A stretch of 64,000 nt of DNA, from the NCBI GenBank assembly GCA_963920525.1, contig OY986437.1, positions 62,877,830 to 62,941,829 of the forward strand, read 5' to 3'. A model generated the notes under the pieces. That model did not search any database. It was not told the DNA's origin and saw nothing but the letters and a program-made list of their open reading frames with translations. The stretch comes from Dichetophora obliterata. Taxonomy: Eukaryota > Arthropoda > Insecta > Diptera > Sciomyzidae. The position numbers and the translations under genes were made by a program. Positions within the stretch are counted from its first letter, which is position 1; every line of letters starts with the position of its first letter. Shown one piece after another: positions 1 to 9,067 of the stretch.

Positions 1-572
1 CTCCGCCCAAAAGTGACCGTCACTGGTTTTATGTGTTTAGATGACGCGAAAAAAGTTAAATAATTTTCGGAATGTTTAATATTGATTAACTGCATATTTT
101 AATTATACCAACTCATTCATAATGACACAATTATGCAGCAAAATATTTAAAAGCATGCCTGATTGCCGAACAAGTTCGTTTCTTAAGTCTTTTGTTTTGT
201 TTGTTATGGTTTTAATTGTGGAGCTTTAAAGTTCATTTTTATAAGCTTATATATAAATTTATTGCTATTTTTTTTTGTATAAATTAATTTCATAAACTAT
301 TTTGTATTATTAAATGAATATTTTTTATTTGAGAATTTTGTTATCAACATATTAACATTGATTATCTTCCGTTTATACTGCATTTTTAATTTTATAAATT
401 TCGTTTGTTTTAGTCTTTAAGCTTTTGTTAATTCAAAATCATATTAAAAAAACTATACACAGTAGTGTGAGTATTATGAAAAATTTTTTTTATGCAAATA
501 TTAAAATATTCTGTTAAACAGAAGCTTAAACAAATTATGGAAAACGTTGCGATTAGTTGGCCTTCTTCAGTA
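1..572. other. AT-rich DNA, no gene seen
   Basis: AT-rich sequence with stop codons in all frames. I see no coding similarity, RNA gene or clear repeat here. Confidence 0.6.
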
Positions 573-583
573 ATTAATCGTTG

Positions 584-769
584 TTATTTGGCTTTGGCCG
601 TAGAAAAAAAAATGTTTTGATTTTTGTTTTTTAATTTTTATTTTGCGATTGTAAGCCATCTTCAAGGCTGGTGATGGCTTACAATGTAAGCCAAAATATC
701 GCGAAATAAAAATTAAAAAAAGAAAATCAAAAATCAAAACTTTGTTTTTTCTACGGCCAAAGCCCAATA
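584..769. repeat. Foldback inverted repeat (hairpin MITE-like)
   Basis: The arm at 584-649 is repeated in reverse complement at 698-769. Both arms contain GGCTTTGGCCGTAG followed by an A/T-rich stretch. The spacer holds a second, smaller palindrome (GTAAGCCATC at 651-660 and GATGGCTTAC at 673-682), so the whole block can fold into one long hairpin. The similarity may extend a few bases outward on each side. No clear target duplication was found, so it may be a decayed miniature inverted-repeat element or a local inverted duplication. Confidence 0.75.
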
Positions 770-778
770 AAAACAATT

Positions 779-1497
779 ATTTATTATTGTTGAAAACCTA
801 ACAACAGAGACATTATTGCTTTTCTTGCATAAATTTTCTTCCTTAATTACTTTCAAAAGCTTAACAATGGACCCAAATTAATCAAGTTCAAAATCTTGCC
901 GAAATTGATTATTCATTCAAGTTTAAATCAATTAAAATTGATAATTTTGCTTTCATAAGTCACTTTTAAATAAATAATTACAGATGAAAAACAACTTTCA
1001 CTGCGAGAAGGGAAAAATCTCTTGTAAAAGTTGAGACTTAAAAAAAAAAAAAACGTCAGCTGGGCAACGCAATCATTGATAATTCTTTAGATTTTCAATC
1101 ATATTGATTTATCATAGAGTTTTAAACACGTTTTAACATAAAATTATAAAGGCAGATAAAATAAATATGTTTATATTATTAATATGAAAATAACAGCAAT
1201 CATTTTTCAGATTTATAAATCTACGTCAATATACCAATGTTAGGCAGGATAAAATAATTCCGACATAAAAAATGAAAACAATTTCAGCATTCGTAAAGTG
1301 TGCTGCAGATAAAAAATCATCACAGCTGTCACATTTTGATAATTTTTGCTTTGCTTTTATAATGTTTTGACATTTTATGTTGATTTTGTTTACATTTTTT
1401 GCTTTAATTTTGCTAACTTGAACTAAATACGCCAGTTTTTCGAAAACTACCACATCGCCTTTTTGTGTTTAATTTCAGTTGTTGTTCCTGTTGCTGT
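779..1497. other. AT-rich DNA, no gene seen
   Basis: No coding similarity, tandem repeat or inverted element is evident. A short A-run lies near 1040-1052. Confidence 0.5.
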
Positions 1498-1780
1498 GCG
1501 ATGTTGTTATATTTTTATTTTTGCTGTTGTTAGTTTCTAACGTGTCTAACAACAACAGTTAGAAAACAGCAAACAATGCTGCCTACTTAACTACTGGCTA
1601 CCGACTGCAATTTGTCTGCCCACAAGCAATGGCAGCAGCGGCAAATACCACAACAACAACAACAAAAAGGAAAACACAAATAATCAGAACAACTACATAA
1701 CAGCAATGAGAGCCACAGCAAAACTGGTAGCTATTAAGATCAACAACAATAACAACAAAAGCAAATAAAAACGATAGCAA
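1498..1780. repeat. TTG/CAA-rich simple sequence
   Basis: Dense interrupted TTG and CAA triplets, for example around 1500-1560, 1645-1665 and 1740-1760. Such triplet runs are common in fly non-coding DNA. The open frames they create are low complexity and do not look like genes. Confidence 0.7.
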
Positions 1781-2379
1781 TAGCTTAAAGCTTGACTCAA
1801 ACCGGCAAAATTGCTTAATTTCATTTCTGCTGTGGTTTATTTTGCTTTAATTGCTGTTTTTCTTTTTATTTAATATTGTAAGTGCGAAGACATTTTTACA
1901 TTTGAAAAAACGGAGTCAAATTGTTATGTTAACTATAAAACATAAGTTAATTGTTTATTAAAATTAATTAAACATGATACTATACTTAAAGCCCAATTTA
2001 CGCTATTTTGGACAATCTCAATTGAGTTACATAAACCGGATGACATCTGCCATAATAAGTCCTTCAGTAGGGTTTATAAAAAAATTGGATTTGCCTAAAG
2101 TTTCTTTCAGGTCCAAAAAATTAAAAGATAGATGGAAGTGGTGCACAATCTAAGCGATTTATTACTACATCCCAATTAAATTAAGCGAGAAAATAATTTT
2201 GCTGGAACTCCAGAGACTTAAGTCCAAAAAGAGCACAACGAAGTAAAGCTAAATAATTGCTAACCTACTAGCCCAGTGAAAAGCCTTTGCATATTTTCAA
2301 TTCTTATGATGTGTACAGTATAGTGAGGGTCCTTGACAACTAAACCACATTCTAAGATTAATCCGATAGTTGAGAAGAA
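1781..2379. other. AT-rich DNA, no gene seen
   Basis: I see no recognisable feature in this stretch apart from proximity to the retrotransposon remnant that follows. Confidence 0.5.
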
Positions 2380-3010
2380 ATTGGTCCTCTCGAAATTCTA
2401 TTTGGTTTTTAAATTAATAGCATCAAAATGATTGCCAAAGCTGAGCTTTCTCTTAAATAATACCCTTAAATTTGTTTTTAAATCAGTTCTCGAAAACTGG
2501 TTCTGCATAGAGAAAGACATGACGTCACAGTTAGCCACATTTAAATGCAGTTTCGTACCAAAAATAGAGACTATCCAAATAACGTTAACGGCATCAGCGT
2601 ATATCAGGCATTTTGAAAAACGAACATAATTCGGAGTATCGTTGATAAAAATAGCAAACAGAGTGGCTGCCTCTGAAAATACCTCAATTATTGTGAATGT
2701 AGTTAGAGGACTCGGTTCCAATATGATCAGATTGTTCTCAACCAACAAAATAGTTCCCTAGGCATAGTAGTAACAAAGAATGAAATTAACAATTACTTAT
2801 CTTATTTATCAAAACAAAGTGCTAGATTCTATCGAAAGTCTTTTCAAAAATCGTTAATATAGCATCTATTTGATGAACTAATTTCATTTTATTGGTCCTC
2901 GTAGAGGTTAATTTACTAGACATAAATCCATGCTGACAATCTGTTTTTAAAGCAAGTCCGAATGAGTGGAAATTTAAATACTGGAAGATAAATTGCAATG
3001 TTTCCATCTA
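2380..3010 (-). pseudogene. Degenerate non-LTR retrotransposon RT fragment
   Basis: Read on the minus strand, 3007-2822 carries a decayed RT finger/palm block with QHGFM and ending IDAILTIFEKTFDRI, which matches the QHGF and IYTDFSKAFDRV pattern of Jockey/CR1-type RTs. After a short break, 2748-2398 continues with LFAIFINDTPN and LIYADAV, the decayed forms of LLFNIFIND and YADD; the second catalytic Asp is replaced by Ala. It then runs into a thumb-like stretch (NCDVMSFS). The two parts are in correct order, with stops and indels between them. It is a dead internal fragment with no endonuclease and no recognisable ends. The clade is uncertain. Confidence 0.7.
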
Positions 3011-3036
3011 GATCCAGATTAAAAATACGTTATTGT

Positions 3037-3650
3037 TGCAAAGTACAAATTTCACATTTGGGACGAAATTAAATTCGTTCTATTTACAAAGTACGAGTTT
3101 AACTTTTGAATCGAATTTAGCTTTTGGCACAATTTTGAGTGCACAATTAAGACTTTTGCTATAAACATTTTTTAAAGGTAGTGAAATTGGCGCTCATGGT
3201 ACTAATGGTAGTAATTTCAAAGCAAAAATTACATGAGCGTAAATTTTACTACTTTAAAAAAATTTTATGGCAAAAGTTTGTGCCCCTATAAGCTATAAAT
3301 CGTTATTAAGGTGGTTTAATTACGTTTCCCATGATATGCTTAACGCACAGATATGTAACGCATAGATTTTGAGAATTTTTACTTAGAAAATTAGTACCAT
3401 TAGTAAGTACCATGACAGCCAATTTCACTACTTTGTAAAAATATTTGTGACCAAAGTTTTAATTGTGAACTCAAAATTGTGCCAAAAGCTAAATTCGAAT
3501 CAAAAGTTAAACACGTACTTTGCGAATAGAACGAAATTTATTTCCTCCCAAAAATTAAATTCGTATTTGTAAAGAGAACGAATTTAATTTCCTCCCAAAA
3601 GTCAAATTCGTACTAAGCAAAAAGTACGAATTTAACTTTTTGCGAATCAA
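3037..3650. mobile_element. Element with long terminal inverted repeats, non-coding
   Basis: The left arm at about 3037-3222 is repeated in reverse complement at about 3388-3620. Shared blocks include TTAGCTTTTGGCACAATTTT, GTAGTGAAATTGGC and GAAATTAAATTCGTTCT. The right side has an extra partial copy of the outermost block (around 3555-3640), so that arm is internally duplicated. There is no coding potential. It is probably a non-autonomous DNA element; the superfamily is unknown because I could not fix a target duplication. Confidence 0.65.
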
Positions 3651-3663
3651 AAATGTTGGTTTA

Positions 3664-4411
3664 AGGCCTTTATTATGAGTTGCTTTCGACGTTCGATATT
3701 CGCTGGTTATCGAACAACGATTATCGAACCTTAAATTCTTATTATGAGCAGTGCAACCCTATCGAAATGTTAGTTGCTCATCGAAATTTCAGTCGAATTT
3801 TGCTTTCGATGCGACGTGTGCTGAGCAAAAATTGTTAAAAATTTTAGTATTTTGTGATTGTACTTTTATTTTTAAAGACTAAAAACTAATACTGAACTGT
3901 TTTTGTATATTTTATGCAGATCTAAGCAACAAATCGCAGTTAGAAAAACTGGTATCATTGATGGAGGCAAACTTTAACTGCAAAGGATATTTGTTCCAAA
4001 GTTCAGGCGAAAAAGAAATGGGAAGAACTCACGCCAGAATTAAATTCCTTAGGACCACCAGTTAGAAGAACAGCAAAGCGGTTTAAGATAAGCTAAAAAA
4101 AGCATTGCTCAACAGTTTTCTACTTCTAGCCAGTTCCGTCAAGCTTTCTTATGGAATCTTATGGAAATTATTTTCGTCATAGTCATTACTTTTTTGTCTT
4201 ATTTTTTACAATTAACTTTCAAACCAATCGTATTTAGTTGAAATAAAACAACGATCACCTGATAGAAATATACTACCGTGAACAAACAATATAAACGAAA
4301 TTCACAATAGCGCTACTCTTTGTCGAAAGCACGTTGTAATACCAAATGCAAATTCGTTCGATCAGGCCTTTCGACTACAGTCGAAGATTGAACGCAGCTC
4401 ATAATAAGGGC
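3664..4411. mobile_element. PIF/Harbinger-like element with zeste/SANT-type exon
   Basis: The terminal inverted repeats are GGCCTTTATTATGAG (from 3665) and, in reverse complement, GCCCTTATTATGAG (ending 4411). Both ends abut TTAA (3661-3664 and 4412-4415), which can be read as a TTA target duplication (PIF/Harbinger) or TTAA (piggyBac). The interior carries a SANT-like DNA-binding exon typical of the accessory protein of PIF/Harbinger elements, which favours that superfamily. At about 0.75 kb it is a deletion derivative: no DDE transposase is present. Confidence 0.72.
3918..4096 (+). pseudogene. zeste-like / SANT-Myb domain remnant
   Basis: After a plausible splice acceptor (TATGCAG ending near 3917) one frame reads QLEKLVSLMEANFN and KGYLF. 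A shifted frame then reads KKKWEELTPELNSLGPPV and ends in a stop at 4094-4096. This is the layout of the zeste-type SANT/Myb DNA-binding domain found in many insect proteins and in PIF/Harbinger accessory ORFs: helix 1 with LVxxMEAN, then KWEELTxELNSLGPP. At least one frameshift separates the halves, so it is not functional as read. It lies centrally within the inverted-repeat element 3664-4411. Confidence 0.7.
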
Positions 4412-4415
4412 TTAA

Positions 4416-5031
4416 GTCTTTGCTTAGTTAGCGTCGGATTGACGAATTTATCTCCACGCACTTTATAAACTTTAACACCTTCAACCTATAAGGTTAGACG
4501 GAAGAGAGATAGAATTCAAAAGGAAAGTTAAATTCTTGGCAGTATTTCTAGACCACAGTGGAAAACACAATTGAGCGAAATATCAAATAAGGCTTTAAGA
4601 ACATTTATTATTTGCAGATTCATCGTGGGAAAAAGCTGTCGATGCACCCTGAAAATACTGAGATGGATATAAGTTAACACATAGCCGATTTAAAAATTGC
4701 ATAATAAAATAAATTACGTGCCGAAATGCAGATAACAAACAACCAGTCACAACCTGACTTCTGATATCCGCTAAATCTCGTTCCCACCAAAAAGTGCAGC
4801 GACATCACTTACAGCAGCAACTGTAACAGCAAATGCAGCGACGTTCGGCACAATAGTATAAAAATCTCTCACCAATACAATAAAAGGGCTAGGTTAGATT
4901 CAGATATAAAAAGAATTGTTAAGACAGTTGAATTTGGGATTTATTAGAATAAAGACGGCTTCTCCGAAATAATAAAATAATATATTATATTTTTTAAATT
5001 AAATGAAATAAAATAAATTAATTTATATGCA
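4416..5031. other. No gene seen
   Basis: Unremarkable sequence between two element remnants. The part nearest 5030 may belong to the adjacent retrotransposon remnant, but I could not recognise coding similarity in it. Confidence 0.45.
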
Positions 5032-5745
5032 ATGATCACAAGTCCCATGATTGCGTATGACTCAGTCATCTGGGCAAAAAAAACCAAAGCAACATACAGT
5101 CATCAGCATGCGAACAGCCATGCGAACATGTCCAACAGCAACCATGGCGGTTCCACTAGAACTAACACCTTTTCACTTTTACATTCAATCCCAGACGAAG
5201 AGGACTTTTCTAAGGATTGCTAGTGAAAATATCGGTGAAGTTTTATATACTATCGAGACAATATCCTTAAATAACAATACCGAGAGACAGCATGCATCGA
5301 AATTTCAGTTCCCCTAAAAGATTACAAGCTAAGTTGTAAAAATAAATGGGAAGGCATATCCGAAATTTATAATATAAGCTACATGTCACACTAACGGCTT
5401 TCTTACCGAAGAACGAACCGGAGCAGGAGTCTACGGACCAGGGACTAATTTCTTCAAGCCCACGTGGAAGAACAGCAGTACATTCGAAGCGGAAATATAC
5501 GCGAGTGACAGGTGCGTATACTTTAACCTGGAACGCTAATACCAGAACCAAAACATAGCTTTCCTATCCGATAGTCAAGCGGCTATTAAGGCACTGTAGT
5601 CTCATCAGGTAACCTAAAAACTGGTGATAGAGTGTCTTGGTAAATTTAATACGCTTGGTGAATAAAACTAGGTCTGAATCCTGGTTCCGGGACACAAAGG
5701 TATAGAAGGAAATGAAGAAACAGTATTGGGGGCTACTTCTTTCGA
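5032..5745 (+). pseudogene. LOA/I-type retrotransposon: RT C-terminus and RNase H remnant
   Basis: The first part reads PMIAYDSVIW, then in another frame MRTCPTATMAVPLELTP and TKRTFLRIAS. This is the RT thumb/connection region that, in LOA-type elements, follows the pattern RPMLxYxxxVWW...GAMRTxPTxALExLLxLxPL. From about 5395 it continues as an RNase H domain: RTGAGVYGP, an E in FEAEIYA, AFLSDSQAAIKAL, and a HKGIEGNE block near 5695-5715. These are the expected D-E-D positions, though the first TDGS is degraded. Several stops and frameshifts are present. Upstream RT and downstream tail are not recognisable. Confidence 0.75.
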
Positions 5746-7510
5746 ATCTGGTGTCAGAATTTTAAAATTCAAGATGGCGGATAGAGCTGCCACCTAATTT
5801 CTTGTTTATTTATTCGAATTCAACTCTGTGAGAAACACTACCGTTGTCAGAATTTCAAAACTCGAAAATTTTTCTACACATAGGGTTTCCATAGGGCATA
5901 GGGTACACATAGGGCAAAATGGCACACCAACAATGAGTCGCTGAATACGAATCCATGGTCAGAATTTCAAAATTATAAAGTTTTGAAATAATAGGGTTGC
6001 CACCTAATAATACGTATTTTTAAGAATTTTAAACATAATTTAACAGTGTTAGGGAGTCACTGATTTTAAATCTGAAGTCAGAATTTTAAAATTCAAAATG
6101 GTGGATAGGGTTGCCACCTTAATTTTTTGTATTTTTATGAATTCGGGGCTGGCAAAAAAATGGTACACCAAAAATGAATTGTTGAATAATTTAAGAATTT
6201 TAAACAGTAAACAGAATTTTAAATAGTAGCCCCGAATTCATAAAAATAAAAAAATTAAGGTGGCAACCCTATTTACCATCTTGAATTTTAAAATTCTGAC
6301 TTAAGATTCAAAATCGGTGACTCCCTAACACTGTTAAATGATGCATAAAATTCTAAAAAATACGTTTTATTAGGTGGCAACCTTATTATTTCAAAACCTT
6401 GTCATTTTGAAATCCAAGCCACGGATTCGGATTCAGCGAACCATTTTTGGTGTACCATTTTTTTTTTTTGGCAGCCCCGAATTCGTAAAAATTTTAAAAA
6501 TTAAGTTGGCAGCCCTATCCACCATCTTGAATTTAAAAATTTGGAGTTCAGATTCGAAATCAGTAACCCCCAATACTGTTCCCTCATGTTTAAAATTCTT
6601 AAAATAAAACATTTTTAGGTGGCAGCCCTATGTGTAGAAAAATTTTTGTATTTTGAAATTCTGACAACGGATTTGGATTCAGCGACCCATTTTTACCCTT
6701 TAGTTCGCGCCAGCCCCGAATTCGTAAAAATAAAAAAATTAAGGTGGCAACCTTATCCAACATCTTGAATTTTAAAATTCTGACATCAGATTCGAAATCA
6801 GTGTTTCCTTAACACTGTTAAATACGGTTTAAAATTCTTAAAAATACATATTATTAGGTGGCAACCCTATTATTTCAAAACTTTATAATATTGAAATTCT
6901 GACCATGGATTCGTATTCAGCGATTCATTTGTGGTGTACCATTTTTTTGCTTGCCCCGAATTCATAAAAATGAAAAAATTAAGGTGGCAACGTTATCCAC
7001 CATTTTGAATTTTAAAATTCAGACTTCAGATTCGAAATCAGTGACACTGTTAAATAATGTTTAAAATTCTAAAAAATACATATTATTAGGTGGCAGCCCT
7101 ATTATTTCAAAACTTTATCATTTTGAAATTCTGGCCACGGATTCGGATTCAGCGAACCATTTTTGGTGTACCATTTTTTTTTTTGGCAGCCCCGAATTCG
7201 TAAAAATGTAGAATATTAAGGTGGCAACCCTATCCACCATCTTGAATTTAAAAATTTTGAGTTCATTTCAAAATCAGTAACCTCCCAATACTGTTCCCTC
7301 ATGTTTAAAATTCTTAAAATAAAACATATTTAGGTGGCAGCCCTATGTGTAGAAAAAGTTTCGAATTTTGAAATTCTTACAACGGATTCGGATTCAGCGA
7401 CCCATTTTTACACTTTAGTTCGAGCCAGCACCAAATTCGTAAACATAAAAAATTAAGGTGGCAACCTTATCCAAATTTTAAAATTCTGACACCAGATTCG
7501 AAATTAGTAG
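5746..7510. repeat. Head-to-head array of ~240-bp repeat units (foldback-like)
   Basis: Right of about 6222 the sequence is a tandem array. The block CCCCGAATTC recurs at 6230, 6475, 6714, 6954, 7190 and, altered, near 7429, giving spacings of 236-245 bp. Each unit contains two GGTGGCAACCCTAT-like motifs and the block TTGAATTTTAAAATTC. Left of about 6200 the same unit occurs in the opposite orientation (GAATTCGGGG at 6139-6148, AGGGTTGCCACC near 6103 and 5990), about two units long. The centre lies near 6200-6220. Inverted arrays of subrepeats are the architecture of foldback elements. No ORF is present. Confidence 0.8.
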
Positions 7511-7836
7511 CCCCCAATACTGTTTCTCTATGTTTAATAATAAAAAATATTAAAATGAGAGTGATGAGAGCGAATTAAAAATCTTAACTCACCAATTTTC
7601 ACGAGTTAAATATTTCTGGGGTTAAGCTATCTCGCCACCATTTTTATCTTCAGCGTGAAGAGTTAAATGCTTAACTCACTGTGAACAAATGAAAAACTGG
7701 AAAAATCATGGAATTAACTCGGGGATAAATTTATCTCTCTGTGAACAAAATGGCCCTAAGTGGAAAAGAAATCTATAGCCAAATTTAAAGAAAATCGAAG
7801 AGCATGAGGTAGATTTTTCGAAAAAAATTTTCATTA
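7511..7836. other. Non-coding, repeated TTAACTC motifs
   Basis: There is no coding signal. The motif GAGTTAA/TTAACTC occurs several times between 7585 and 7720 in both orientations, along with repeated CTGTGAACAAA (7680 and 7740). It may be a decayed repeat. Confidence 0.4.
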
Positions 7837-8000
7837 GGGAGCGTTTATAGTGTCAACTTGCGATCGAACCGAGCCGAGCTGAAACTCAAACATGCATTCG
7901 AGCAAAAGAGACGCATGACTTGCGTTCTCTATTGCTCTCATGCATTTTTTTGTTTCAGCTCTGCTCGGCAAAGCAACAAGTCGCCACTATAAACGCGCCC
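7837..8000. mobile_element. Palindromic MITE, 164 bp
   Basis: Almost the whole block is an imperfect palindrome. The left end reads GGGAGCGTTTATAGTG and the right end, reversed, GGGCGCGTTTATAGTGGC. Further inward GAGCTGAAAC pairs with GTTTCAGCTC and ATGCATT with AATGCAT. There is no coding capacity. The target duplication is not clean (flanks TTCATTA and TTTTGCT), so superfamily assignment is open. Confidence 0.7.
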
Positions 8001-9044
8001 TTTTGCTTGAAATGGCCTATATACCAATATGAACATCTCTACTATGCATTGTAAGAATATTAATGCATATACTATAATTGTTTTTAAAGGAAATGAAAAA
8101 ACAATTGAAGAGGGAAAAATTAAAGCATTCTATGCTTCAGCCAAGAAAAGAAAAACTACCGCTTCTAACTCATGCATAAAATTCTCAATTTCAAACTAAA
8201 ATTCTCATTTCAAATAAATTAATTTTTAATTTAAGAAAACACAAACTAAACGTAAGAAAGAAATGCACATAGAAAATATTTTTCGGTAAAATATTTTGAA
8301 AATGCTTGATTCAAGCCAATAAGATTTCACACATGCCCGCAACCAAGAGAGAAATGTTTTTGGGGTTCTAGGAGAAATCTGTACCATAAGAAATTCTAAA
8401 AAGCTGTGAGTGTTGGAACGTAAAAAATTTGCTATGCAAGTTTGAGCAGTTATTAAAGCTATCTTAACTAGAAAGACTCGAATTTGGAGACGGTGGCTTG
8501 GCGTATTCCATACATTTCTTGTGATAAATGGTTTTTCTCAAGGAAATCAGATAATATGATTTAAAGGCAGTTATTATAAAAAAAGTAAAATTTTTATGTA
8601 TATGAAATTAGTTAAAGTCAGAAATGCATTACGTATGTTGTTTAGCTTCTTCTTTTAAGAGCCAAAAAAAATTTCAGTACATAACGCTGAAGGTTATTTC
8701 CATGGCGGAAATTTAATCTTTATCCCACACATGCTGAAGCAGCAAAAGAAAATTACAGTAAAGTGTGAAAAATTCCTGCAACACTTCAGTAAGTTTGCAG
8801 CGCTTAAGTACAAGTTGCTTCTATAAAATATACTACATATTAACAGTTTTGCTAACTTTTCTATAAGTGTTGCACGTTTCCACTTAATACAATTTTTTTT
8901 TTTTTTCTAACTGAGAAAGCGTTTCTTTTGATGCGGCATGAAAGAAAGAACTTAAAAAGATTTCACTACCTAAGGCAATAATAGCTAACTATAGAAAATG
9001 AAAATAAAAGCAACAATAATAATAAAAGTGTTGTTTGTGTTGTG
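8001..9044. other. No gene seen
   Basis: AT-rich sequence with no recognisable coding or repeat structure. A T-run lies at 8891-8907. Confidence 0.5.
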
Positions 9045-9067
9045 GTTGTTGTTGTTGTTGTTGTTGC
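9045..9067. repeat. (GTT)n microsatellite
   Basis: Seven uninterrupted GTT/TTG triplets ending in GCAG, within a longer T/G-rich stretch from about 9027. Confidence 0.9.

Noticed and set aside
2432..2629. Plus-strand open frame
   Set aside because: It is the antisense shadow of the degenerate reverse transcriptase on the minus strand.
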